NCBI RefSeq assembly: GCF_001761365.1
Contig: NZ_CP017477.1
Location: 2,780,001-2,844,000, forward strand
DNA: 64,000 nt
From: Polaribacter vadi
GTDB taxonomy: Bacteria > Bacteroidota > Bacteroidia > Flavobacteriales > Flavobacteriaceae
Direction: 5' to 3'
The notes beneath the pieces were generated by a model that was not told where the DNA came from, made no database searches, and saw nothing but the letters and a program-made list of their open reading frames with translations. Numbering within the stretch: position 1 is the stretch's first letter; the number at the start of each line of letters is the position of its first letter. Of the stretch, positions 14,042 to 21,925 are shown in pieces. The translations under genes were made by a program, and so were the position numbers.

Positions 14042-15526
14042 TTATACTTTTTCTTTATATTTTTTAACTCCGGATTTTAAAAAGGCAATGAAATTATTGA
14101 CGTCCAAATCATAGGATTTTGGTGTTGTTAATACTTCTTCATTGTGATCTATTAATACATATAATGGTTGTGAGTTGGTGGTAAACTTTGTAATTTGATA
14201 ATCGGCATTTTGCTTGCCTATCGTTTTTTTGGTTTTACCATCGTATTCTGATTCATACCAATCTTCTTTGGGTAGTTTTGTTTTTTCATCTACATACAAT
14301 GCCACTACGACATATTCTTTTTTTAAGATCTCTAATACTCTAGGGTCACTCCAAACTCTGGCTTCCATTTCTCTGCAGTTGACACAACCGTGCCCTGTGA
14401 AATCTATAAATATGGGTTTGTTCTGTGCTTTTGCACATTTTTTGGCTTGGTCTAAATCGAAATAACCTTGTAGCCCGTGTGGTAAGTGTAATAGGTCTGC
14501 GTATAATGGTTCTGGGCAATCCCCTCTTCCGTCTCCCCGAAGGGGAGAAACCTTTGCGAGTCCATTGTTTGACAGGTTATTCTCTTGGAGAACGAATTCT
14601 TGTGTGGTTAGTGGTGGTAAATAGCCAGATAGTGCTTTTAAAGGTGCGCCTATCATACCAGGGATTAAATACACCACAAAACTAAAGATCAATGTTGCCA
14701 TCAATAATTTTGGTACGGAGGTTGTTTTACTTTCTGCGTGATGTGGTAAGCGTAATTTGCCTAATAAATAAAAACCTAGTAAAGAAAAAATGACAATCCA
14801 TAAGGCCAAATAGATTTCTCTATCTAAAATGCCCCAATGGTATACTTGGTCTGCAATGCTTAAAAATTTCAATGCCAATGCCAACTCGAAAAAACCTAGT
14901 ATCACTTTTACTTCTTGTAACCAGCCCCCTGATTTTGGTAATTTTTCTAACCACTTTGGAAAGGCTGCAAATAGTGTAAAGGGTAGGGCTAGTGCCAGTG
15001 AAAAGGCAAACATACCTACAATTGGTTTAATAACTGCTCCTCCTGCAGAGAGGACCAAAACACTTCCTACTATTGGCCCTGTACAGGAGAATGAAATTAG
15101 GACTAATGTGAATGCCATAAAGAACACTCCTAAGACGCCGCCTTTGTTGCTGAGTCCGTCCATTTTGTTGATCCACTTATTGGGTAATGTGAGCTCGAAC
15201 ATGCCTAAAAAGGACATGGCGAAAATGATGAATATGACAAAAAACAATACGTTAGGCACCCAATGGGTGCTTAACCAATTTGCGAATTCGGGACCATTTA
15301 TTTTTGCTACTATCGTACCTGCTACGACATAGATTGCTATGATAAAAAAGCCATATAAAAATGCTTTTTTGATTCCGGATTTTTTGTTGGTTGTTGTATT
15401 ATCTTGAGTGTTTTTGTCTCCGAAAAAACTGACTGTTAAGGGGATCATTGGGAATACGCAGGGGGTTAAAAGGGCTGCTAGCCCTGAACCGAATGCTAGT
15501 ATTGAGAAAGACCAAAGTTCTTGCAT
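14042..15526 (-). CDS. dsbD: DsbD-type thiol:disulfide interchange protein (membrane plus thioredoxin domain)
   Basis: 494 aa. The N-terminal 300 residues are the DsbD/CcdA membrane domain, with its two redox cysteines in LTPCVFPMIP (Cys23) and SFSCTGP (Cys148) and about eight helices. Residues 350-490 are the periplasmic thioredoxin-like domain with active site GCVNC (Cys381, Cys384). The alpha domain present at the N-terminus of E. coli DsbD is missing; it is encoded separately at 16835-17311. The protein carries electrons from cytoplasmic thioredoxin to periplasmic partners, probably the TlpA-type protein and the free alpha domains of this region. The linker (residues 327-337) contains a REP-like sequence in frame. 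Confidence 0.9.
   Translation of the reverse strand: MQELWSFSILAFGSGLAALLTPCVFPMIPLTVSFFGDKNTQDNTTTNKKSGIKKAFLYGFFIIAIYVVAGTIVAKINGPEFANWLSTHWVPNVLFFVIFIIFAMSFLGMFELTLPNKWINKMDGLSNKGGVLGVFFMAFTLVLISFSCTGPIVGSVLVLSAGGAVIKPIVGMFAFSLALALPFTLFAAFPKWLEKLPKSGGWLQEVKVILGFFELALALKFLSIADQVYHWGILDREIYLALWIVIFSLLGFYLLGKLRLPHHAESKTTSVPKLLMATLIFSFVVYLIPGMIGAPLKALSGYLPPLTTQEFVLQENNLSNNGLAKVSPLRGDGRGDCPEPLYADLLHLPHGLQGYFDLDQAKKCAKAQNKPIFIDFTGHGCVNCREMEARVWSDPRVLEILKKEYVVVALYVDEKTKLPKEDWYESEYDGKTKKTIGKQNADYQITKFTTNSQPLYVLIDHNEEVLTTPKSYDLDVNNFIAFLKSGVKKYKEKV
14520..14556. repeat. REP-like hairpin inserted in frame in the dsbD linker
   Basis: TCTCCCC (14532-14538) and GGGGAGA (14542-14548) form a 7-bp stem within GC-rich sequence unlike its surroundings, preceded by CCCCTCTTCCG. 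Translated it gives SPLRGDGRGD. This CTCCCC/GGGGAG type is otherwise an intergenic repeat in Bacteroidota, by memory. It falls exactly in the loose linker between the two domains, where an insertion would be tolerated. Confidence 0.6.
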
Positions 15527-15632
15527 TGTTTTTTATTTCTTTTTAATTGTTCAACTTTTTGATGTTGATATAAGTAATCTTTTATTCTTTTGTTCCTTTC
15601 TTTTTTGCATTGATCAAAAAAGAAACAAAAAA

Positions 15633-15785
15633 ATCTAGCCCTGAATCTTCGACGGTCAAATTGATTTTTGATTTCTAAAACAAAAGAACTCCACTTCCTT
15701 TTAGTCAGTGTCAGACAGCTTTTGTTTTTACGCAATCTTCAAATATTTGACACTCGTCTGCCAGATTCTATGGCGGTTTAGATTG
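15633..15785. repeat. Dispersed repeat family B, copy 2
   Basis: It closely matches 399-556: TCTAGCC, TTCGACGGTCAAAT, TTTTGATTTCTAAAACAAAAG, CAGACAGCTTTTGTTTTTACG, TCTTCAAATATTTGAC and TATGGCGGTTTAGATT are shared in the same order. It lies downstream of nothing coding, in a 776-bp gap (15527-16302) made almost only of repeats. A 79-aa minus-strand frame across 15496-15735 is an artefact of this repeat. Confidence 0.7.
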
Positions 15786-15816
15786 TGACTTATTTTATTG
15801 TTCTCTTTTTATTTTA

Positions 15817-15875
15817 TGAGATTGCATGATCTTGACTCCGCTCGATACAAGCTCTGTTTCCTCCTCGCAATGACA
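15817..15875. repeat. REP-like element with longer centre
   Basis: TGAGATTGC at the left and CTCGCAATGACA at the right, with about 38 bp between them; the same arms as the other REP-like copies of the accessory half. Confidence 0.5.
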
Positions 15876-15940
15876 TTTGTTTTATTTTCATATTCTTTTC
15901 TTCTAATACTTTTTATTCACTCATTTCATTTTTTAGCGGA

Positions 15941-16131
15941 ATTCATGATGTGCTTCGCAGTTCTTGATAAAAAGTATTCAAAAATCAAGACTTACTTTTA
16001 TTTTTCTTGAATTCTACATAGTATTCCTCAGTCGAACCCAGACCGCAAGCTTCCCCAATCAAGTTGAGGACATGCTTTGGATTCTACCGCTTCATAGAAA
16101 TTGAATTTCTACAAAAAATAAAATAGGTCGG
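15941..16131. repeat. Dispersed repeat family A, copy 2
   Basis: It contains TTCATGATGTGCTTCGCAG (as near 3680), TTCTTGATAAAAAGTATTC, ATCAAGACTTACTTTTATTTTT, GAATTCTAC and CCCAGACCGCAAGCTT, and ends AAAATAAAATAGGTCGG. It is the longest copy of the family. A short piece in the middle (CAATCAAGTTGAGGACATGC) is not present in the other copies. Confidence 0.65.
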
Positions 16132-16172
16132 GTTTAGATTGTTACTTGTTTTATAATTTCTGCTTTGTTTTA

Positions 16173-16207
16173 TGAGATTGCCACGTCGTTACCTCCTCGC
16201 AATGACG
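16173..16207. repeat. REP-like element
   Basis: TGAGATTGCCACGTCG followed by CCTCCTCGCAATGACG. The same arms occur at 703, 14008, 15817 and 16790. Confidence 0.6.
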
Positions 16208-16302
16208 GTTGTTTAATATTTTTCTTTTTCATAGAAAATTTTTCGATAATTCTTCTTTTGCAATAGTGTTTTATGCATGAAGTGATTTACAGTTATATTT
16301 TA

Positions 16303-16449
16303 TTATAACCTAGCACATTCTTTACAAAGTGATTTTCCTCCTGTCCCGATTCTGATATTTTCTCTTTCGGTGTTGTTGCCTGTATTGCAGTCTGTATTAT
16401 TGTGATATACATCTTGTTTAATACTATGCCATGGTGATCTTGTTGTCAT
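16303..16449 (-). CDS. Small conserved-looking cysteine/histidine protein (48 aa)
   Basis: An ATG-started frame between two repeat blocks encodes MTTRSPWHSIKQDVYHNNTD, then CNTGNNTERENIRIGTGG and KSLCKECARL. The pattern W-H, VYHNNT-C-GNN, GTGGK-LC-x2-C resembles a small conserved Bacteroidota protein I recall as uncharacterised. The CxxC and the earlier Cys/His could bind a metal. There is no signal peptide, so it is probably cytoplasmic. Everything around it is repeat sequence, which makes a clean motif-bearing frame more telling. Confidence 0.65.
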   Translation of the reverse strand: MTTRSPWHSIKQDVYHNNTDCNTGNNTERENIRIGTGGKSLCKECARL

Positions 16450-16558
16450 GATATTGGTTTTAAATTAATTATTGTTTCTGATTTATATTAATATGTGATT
16501 CTTCTTTGTTAGGAATGACATTTGTATTCTTTTCTTATTCTTTTCTTCTAATACTTTT

Positions 16559-16749
16559 TCTTGATAAAAAGTATTCAAAAATCAAGACTCACTTTTTCGC
16601 TACGCGAGTTACCTACAACCAAAATATATTTTGGTTTTGGTAGTCTGGAATTCTACGTTTTATTTCATTTTCAAACCCAGACCGCTGCGCTCTTTGGGTT
16701 CTCTGAATTCCATAAAACTTGAATTCTCACTAAAAATAAAGTAGGTCGG
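16559..16749. repeat. Dispersed repeat family A, copy 3
   Basis: TTGATAAAAAGTATTCAAAA, ATCAAGACTCACTTTTTCGC, ACCAAAATATATTTTGGTTTT, GAATTCTAC, CCCAGACCGC and the end AAAATAAAGTAGGTCGG. The ACCAAAATATATTTTG block is shared with the copy at 247-344. Confidence 0.65.
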
Positions 16750-16789
16750 TTTAGATTTTGACTTATATTATAATTTCTGCTTTGTTTTA

Positions 16790-16817
16790 TGAGATTGCTT
16801 CGTTCCTCGCAATGACG
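16790..16817. repeat. REP-like element
   Basis: TGAGATTGCTTCGTT then CCTCGCAATGACG, the cleanest copy in the window. It lies 17 bp from the stop codon of the DsbD-alpha gene. Confidence 0.65.
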
Positions 16818-16834
16818 TTTTTTTGAATGACATT

Positions 16835-17311
16835 TTAGTTTATTTTAAATTCGAAATCATCGTCTCCTAGAATGCACTTGCCATCTACTGTGGTGCATAC
16901 CTGGTAATTGTATGTGCCTTCTATGATGGCTTTACTTTTGAGGATTTTGACTTTTTGCCGAAATTCTGCTGTTTTTTCAAAATAGTTGACATTGACCTCG
17001 AATATGTCGTCGTATTCAGTTTTGGTGCCTATGGCTTTTATATTGCCTACTAACTTGTAGGTATCGTTTGGCTCGAACTCAAATTCTGTTTTCTTTGGCC
17101 CTACTTCATAGTTTTGGACATTGGAATATAAATGCCAAGTATCATCCAATTTTATTTTAAAAATCAGTTCGATGATGTCTCCTTTTTTAATCTTCTCTTT
17201 TGACACGCTAGTTGACCATTTTGCTGGTGTTAAGATTTGTGCATTTATTGCGAACATCGAAAACAGTAGTAATGATATACTACAGCATTGCTTCTTTATA
17301 TTTATTTTCAT
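16835..17311 (-). CDS. DsbD N-terminal (alpha) domain protein, redox cysteines intact
   Basis: 158 aa from the ATG at complement 17309-17311. I chose this start because MKINIKKQCCSISLLLFSMF, then AINAQ, is a good signal peptide, while the longer frame adds 23 residues in front of it. The mature part has the DsbD-alpha pattern (KWSTSVSKEKIKKGDIIELI, DTWHLYS, FRQKVKIL) and ends with YQVC(x6)C (Cys139, Cys146), the thiol pair that takes electrons from DsbD. It supplies the domain missing from the DsbD at 14042-15526 downstream. Its own targets are unknown. Confidence 0.85.
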   Translation of the reverse strand: MKINIKKQCCSISLLLFSMFAINAQILTPAKWSTSVSKEKIKKGDIIELIFKIKLDDTWHLYSNVQNYEVGPKKTEFEFEPNDTYKLVGNIKAIGTKTEYDDIFEVNVNYFEKTAEFRQKVKILKSKAIIEGTYNYQVCTTVDGKCILGDDDFEFKIN

Positions 17312-17412
17312 ACTATTAATTGATTGAACATTAGTTATTTTAAGTAGCGTAATTACCACTGTCATATTTTTACTATGCAAACTTGTTTGTAAAACAAGGG
17401 AGCTACTACTTA

Positions 17413-17735
17413 CTAACCTTTTTTATTGATTGTCTTATTAACAATGAATCTAGCATCTTGTGATTTCACAGGAATGACAATTTCAATAAAATCCCCGACA
17501 CAGAGCGTTGGGAATTTTTTTGGATAAAATACTAGTTCCTCATCTTGCCGTAAAATCAACACTTGGTTGTTATTACTACAACAAAAAATAAAAGAAGGGT
17601 GGGTCTTGTTTGTATTATAGGGTGGGTCTTGTTTGCATTAAAAAAACAAAACCTTGATTTTCAATTTTATAACTATTGATATCAACTACTTCGGTTGTTT
17701 CTCAATCACAATGGTATTAGTAGGTTTGTATTTTA
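17413..17735 (-). pseudogene. Probable decayed coding sequence
   Basis: On the minus strand protein-like stretches follow each other in different frames: TNTIVIEKQPK, then EVVDINSYKIENQGFVFLMQ, then NNNQVLILRQDEELVFYPKK, FPTLCVGDFIEIVIPVKSQD and ARFIVNKTINKKG, stopping at 17413. A 23-bp tandem duplication (GGGTGGGTCTTGTTTG at 17597-17612 and 17620-17635) lies between two of them; 23 is not a multiple of 3, so it shifts the frame. I do not recognise the family. Confidence 0.45.
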
Positions 17736-18377
17736 TTATTTGCTTTTTCTTTGCGCAACAAAAAAAAAGTAACAAAAGAAAAGACTATACTTCGTAGGAA
17801 TTTCTTTTTGCACTTCGCTTGAAAAGAACCAAGACCAAAAAGCTATAAAAAAGAGTAGCTATTAATTTTTAAATATTTATTTTAAGAAAACTATTTTACC
17901 AACTTTTGCTTTCATATTAGATATCAAGGCTTAACTTGCTTGAAAGACTACCCAAACAAATAGCTCATCTATTATTATTAATGATATGGTATCAAAATAA
18001 CGGTAATGATAATCGTTGTGTATTAGTAAAAATGAATGCTATATTTTCAGGCAGTACATTTTGTAGAATTATACTGGCCCATTTGTGTATTAATTATATT
18101 ATAAATATGGCTCAAAAAAGGTATGTAGCCCATGTAATATTATCTTATATAAGCCATAATCTTATAATTAAAAATTAGAAAAAGGTGCCCACTTTAGGCT
18201 CATTTTTAATAAAAAGCTTCCACCCTAAAATACAAACTTATAAACTAGCTTTCTAGCTTCGTTTTAAAGGTAAACTTTCAAATTTCTTCCAACCTATAGC
18301 TAATATTTAAAATAATACATACCAGAATTTAGACTAATATTAATTATTTCAAGCTTTAATAGCTTATAATGAATTCA
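17736..18377. other. Non-coding stretch, nothing recognised
   Basis: About 640 very AT-rich bases without a supported gene. A plus-strand frame at 17936-18178 (80 aa) has no ribosome-binding site, no motif and a composition typical of chance translation. Bases around 17760-17830 (AAAAGTAACAAAAGAAAAGAC) faintly resemble the family A repeat. Confidence 0.5.
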
Positions 18378-18632
18378 TTAACTTGCTTTTATTGCCACAA
18401 TAAGATTTGATGTTGACTCTTTTGGGTCTATATTAACTTTTATAGCTTTATTAGCTGCTTTTTCTCTCGAGTTTATATTATACTTCTTGCTTTGGTATCT
18501 AAAAAGGGAGCATAGTAGCTCTTATCTTTTGGAAGCGCTATATTTATCCATTTAGTGCCTCATCTAAAGCATACTTATTGGTAATGTTTTCATTACTAAA
18601 AACTCCACAGCCCCAATTGTTTAGACGAGGAT
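18378..18632 (-). pseudogene. Decayed coding sequence, 3' part
   Basis: Three protein-like pieces appear in order but in different frames on the minus strand: NWGCGVFSNENITNKYALDE-ALNG, then INIALPKDKSYYAPFLDTKA-RSII, then NSREKAANKAIKVNIDPKES-TSNLIVAIKAS ending in TAA at 18378. The lack of a single frame with continuous sense argues for frameshifts in a former gene. I cannot name the family. The 420 bp between it and the next gene (18633-19055) show nothing I recognise. Confidence 0.45.
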
Positions 18633-19055
18633 AACTTTTTAGTAAATATTTGTAACATAGGTAATATATATTTTGGTATAGTTTTCTCAATCTTTAAAAC
18701 TCTTCAAGAGTAACTCATTGTATGTCATACTGTAAGTTCTTTTGACATTTGTAGTATTTAAATAGGTGGTAATACGTTTAATCTATATAAATATAGAACT
18801 TTTTTTTGGCACTTGTAAGACTTTTTTGTATAAAGTATAAGAATAATAGCTGTCAGTATTGGAAAAAAAAGTGTCCTAAACGTAGAAATGGTGAGAAGAA
18901 ATTCTCACCACTTTTTTTATGTTTCTTTTTAAAAATCATTTTTTTGCCCCTCATCAATTTGCTCTTTCATTAAAAATTACCACTTTATGATTTGTTAGCT
19001 TGTCCACTAAAAGGGAAAGGTAAGTACTTCCTCTTATAATTACGAACGAAACCAA

Positions 19056-19763
19056 TTAATAATTATTAAATCGTGTAAATCTATATCTCAATCCACCAAA
19101 CAACTCCCTTTCTGTAATAACCAACGTGAGATTCTTTTTTACTGACACGTCATTCTTATCCAATGGGTTAATAGTAAAATTTGTGATAGACACATTGCCT
19201 AAATTATCCATAAATTCAAAAGTGTAACTACCGTCAACTTTCTTTGCAGGAAACTCTATATAATCTGAAATAGTTCTATAGATCAATCCTGAAATAACAT
19301 TTGAATTTTGTCTATCAATACTAATGTCTATTGGACCTGACGATTTAGACAAGTTAATAAAACGAACACCAACGACACTATCTGTAAATTGTTTAAAATT
19401 ATCCCCTACCAATAAAACTTCTTCATCTCCAAAAGTACCTGAAAGGTATAACGAGTGAATACCTTTTAAGTTCAATGACTCCGAATAAATAGGGTTTAAA
19501 GTATCATTTTCGGTTACAACTTCTACTTGGTTACTGATGCTTTCTTCAATGAAAAAATTCCGAAATTCATCAAAACCTACCTTTGCTTCTGTTGTAGCAT
19601 AATTAATGGGATAAGAGCCATTCTTTACTATAACATTATCAACTCCATTAATTAAATTGACTACCTTAATAGTGGCTGTTTTATGAAAATTACTATCGTC
19701 ACTACAGTATAAGAATGTTAACATAAACAGACTTATAATAAATAGTTTAAAAACTGATTTCAT
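19056..19763 (-). CDS. Lipoprotein, DUF4397-like region
   Basis: 235 aa. A lipoprotein signal (MKSVFKLFIISLFMLTFLYC, with Cys20 in LYCSDD) places it in an outer or inner membrane leaflet facing the periplasm or surface. The SDD after the Cys is common in Bacteroidota lipoproteins. Two beta-rich repeats begin ATIKVVNLINGVDNV and VGVRFINLSKSSGPIDIS, which recalls the DUF4397 pattern of chromosomal RFVN-like strands; that assignment is tentative. It follows the TlpA-type gene by 21 bp and is probably the last gene of the SusC-SusD transcript. It may hold a ligand for, or anchor, the thiol proteins beside it. Confidence 0.65.
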   Translation of the reverse strand: MKSVFKLFIISLFMLTFLYCSDDSNFHKTATIKVVNLINGVDNVIVKNGSYPINYATTEAKVGFDEFRNFFIEESISNQVEVVTENDTLNPIYSESLNLKGIHSLYLSGTFGDEEVLLVGDNFKQFTDSVVGVRFINLSKSSGPIDISIDRQNSNVISGLIYRTISDYIEFPAKKVDGSYTFEFMDNLGNVSITNFTINPLDKNDVSVKKNLTLVITERELFGGLRYRFTRFNNY

Positions 19764-19784
19764 AGCTTTACTTTTTGTTTAATA

Positions 19785-21122
19785 TTAATTTTTTAATCCT
19801 AAGTATTTACGAATGAGTGGTTCCAATCTTTCACCTCTTGCATTTCTATCTACAATTACCCCTTCTTTATTTAAAAGCCAAACTGTGGGCAATGCCTTGA
19901 TTTCGTATAAGGTATGGAAGCTTACAGAGACATCTGATCCCTTATCCAAACGTTGTGGCCAATTGGCACCAGTTTTTTTAAGAATATCAGATATTCTACT
20001 TTTGGCTACATCATTATCTGCAGCGATACCTATCACTTCAAAACCCAAATCTTTGTACTTATCATACATTGCTCTTACATGTGGCATTTCTTTAATACAG
20101 GGGCTGCAGTATGTTGCCCAAAAATCGATGAGCACTACTTTACCTTTCATCTTTTCAAGATTAATTCTATTTCCATCCATAGCTGTAAATGACAGCTCTA
20201 AAGGTTTAGAATAGTCTACTTCTTTTAAGGCATCTATAGCTGCAACATTTTCTGCGGCCAATTCATGTATAGCCTTAATACCTAGTTGGTCTGATTGCGG
20301 ATGATTGCTTCCAGTAGTTTCAAAAAAATACTTCCAATAGGCATTAGAGGCCGCAGAAGAAAAGTGCTTAAGCAAACTCAAAATATTTTGGATGCGTTCA
20401 CGCATCACTTCTAAACTTGCATATTTATTAAAATGATTCTCTAAAAGAAGTCTAATATATCCCCAATAATGTATCTCAAAACGATTCCAAAAGTCTGATT
20501 CTGATTTTTCTTTTGTCAAGGCATTATCGAACTTTATCGCTTTACGAAACTCGCGGGCTATCAACTGAAATTCGGCTACTTCCTTACGCTCTAAACTTGA
20601 ATTTGAATTTATGACACTAGCTACCATATCATCTCCCGTTTTTAGCCATTGTTTCCATGCTTCATAATCTACTGGTAACAGTCGTTTAAATTTTGTATGA
20701 TCTTTACGAGGAATAGCCGCTAAAACCTGCTCTAAACTATCAGAGATTACTTTTGGTATAAAATGAGGTTCGGCTCCAACATCAAAAAAGAAGTTTAATG
20801 CTTGATCATGACGTTTATCTTCTGGGTAGTTCTCAAAAAATGCCTTTGCCAATCGTGATCTTTTACTAAAATACTTATCATAATATTGTTGTAATTTTAA
20901 TGCGCTCTCTTTTAAAGCTGCTTGCTCTTCTGCAACAGTACCATAAGCTGCCATAGCAAAATATAATTCATTCCAGTCCTTATCTGATTGCGTTTCTATA
21001 TTTTGAGTACCATCACTTGTTTTTTGTGCCTGTATGCTAGTGGTAAAAAAAATAAGGAGCAGCAATACTAAAATTTTTAATTTTTGTATAGTTTCTTCTT
21101 TTATATTTGCAATAATATTCAT
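19785..21122 (-). CDS. TlpA-family periplasmic thioredoxin with long N-terminal domain
   Basis: 445 aa. A signal segment (LKILVLLLLIFFTTSIQAQ) is preceded by about 14 polar residues. Residues 40-300 are a helix-rich domain I cannot assign. Residues 305-440 are an AhpC-TSA/TlpA thioredoxin fold with WATYCSPC (Cys339, Cys342), FEVIGIAADND and the cis-Pro loop IKALPTVWLL. The enzyme should act as a periplasmic disulfide reductase fed by DsbD. Its N-terminal domain (about residues 80-155) reappears in the frameshifted fragment at 5256-5502, so the region once held two such genes. It lies between a DsbD-alpha gene and a lipoprotein gene, consistent with one redox operon. Confidence 0.85.
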   Translation of the reverse strand: MNIIANIKEETIQKLKILVLLLLIFFTTSIQAQKTSDGTQNIETQSDKDWNELYFAMAAYGTVAEEQAALKESALKLQQYYDKYFSKRSRLAKAFFENYPEDKRHDQALNFFFDVGAEPHFIPKVISDSLEQVLAAIPRKDHTKFKRLLPVDYEAWKQWLKTGDDMVASVINSNSSLERKEVAEFQLIAREFRKAIKFDNALTKEKSESDFWNRFEIHYWGYIRLLLENHFNKYASLEVMRERIQNILSLLKHFSSAASNAYWKYFFETTGSNHPQSDQLGIKAIHELAAENVAAIDALKEVDYSKPLELSFTAMDGNRINLEKMKGKVVLIDFWATYCSPCIKEMPHVRAMYDKYKDLGFEVIGIAADNDVAKSRISDILKKTGANWPQRLDKGSDVSVSFHTLYEIKALPTVWLLNKEGVIVDRNARGERLEPLIRKYLGLKN

Positions 21123-21277
21123 GTTAACTTTATTTATTTGTTTTTCGTTTAACTGTTTTCAATACAATCTCAATTTTATAGGAATCGAAATATCATTCTT
21201 TTTTATATTAAATATTCATAGGTTTGTGCCTACACCCAATCAAGTTGGACACAGGCTCCGGAATAACAATTAATTTA

Positions 21278-21754
21278 TTATTCTACAGTAATAATAATAT
21301 CTATTGTTTTCCTTACTGGAGGGTAACAGATTTCATCATTACATGTTTGGTATATTATATTGGCTTTAATGGTTTGTTTGCCAGAGCTTATATTCTTTTC
21401 CACTTGAAACTCCTGGGACATTCTTACATCGTCCCCGCTATAAGTATCATAAAATCTATTTTGATCAGGCAACTCTAATTCGCCTATTATTTTTAATCCA
21501 TTTGGTATTTTAAAAGTTACTTTTGTAGGAATTCTTCCTTGATCTGTATTTATAGCAATGGGGGCATATAAATACCAACTAGGTTCAATACTAAACGCAA
21601 CAGTAATAACAAACCGTTCACCAAGTCGTACTTTTTCTGGTGCTTCAATAGTATAACTTACAGGGGTATTGAATCTTGTTTGATCCTCTACATGAGAAAC
21701 CGTTGTAATTAATAGCAACCAAACTGTAACTATTATTTGTGCTTTATAAAACAT
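21278..21754 (-). CDS. DsbD N-terminal (alpha) domain protein with CxxxxC
   Basis: 158 aa with a signal segment (MFYKAQIIVTVWLLLITTVS). The DsbD-alpha pattern is clear: EAPEKVRLGERFVITVAF, EPSWYLYAP, FYDTYSGDDVRMSQEFQV. The redox pair is in YQTCNDEICYPP (Cys138, Cys143), the classical motif of the family. It probably relays electrons from the DsbD membrane protein to the TlpA-type protein encoded 155 bp downstream. Three alpha-like proteins occur in this window, and this is the one closest to textbook form. Confidence 0.85.
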   Translation of the reverse strand: MFYKAQIIVTVWLLLITTVSHVEDQTRFNTPVSYTIEAPEKVRLGERFVITVAFSIEPSWYLYAPIAINTDQGRIPTKVTFKIPNGLKIIGELELPDQNRFYDTYSGDDVRMSQEFQVEKNISSGKQTIKANIIYQTCNDEICYPPVRKTIDIIITVE

Positions 21755-21925
21755 TCTTACCTTTTTTAATTGTCAATTTTATGTGCTGTTTTTTAACTTT
21801 TTCCCTATGCAGAATAGCCCATTCCCTAAATAATCCACCTGTTAAGTTTTATAAATCTACCTTTAAGCAACCTTATCTGTTCGATAAAAACTGCTAATGG
21901 ACATTTTCTTCACACTCCTATCTCC

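Noticed and set aside
14214-15332. Plus-strand frames of 83, 86 and 167 aa
   Set aside because: Antisense to dsbD, whose membrane and thioredoxin motifs are clear.
15496-15735. 79-aa minus-strand frame at the start of dsbD
   Set aside because: Overlaps the dsbD start in another frame and is encoded by a family B repeat.
17936-18178. 80-aa plus-strand frame
   Set aside because: No motif, no ribosome-binding site, opposite to all neighbours, in an AT-rich decayed region.
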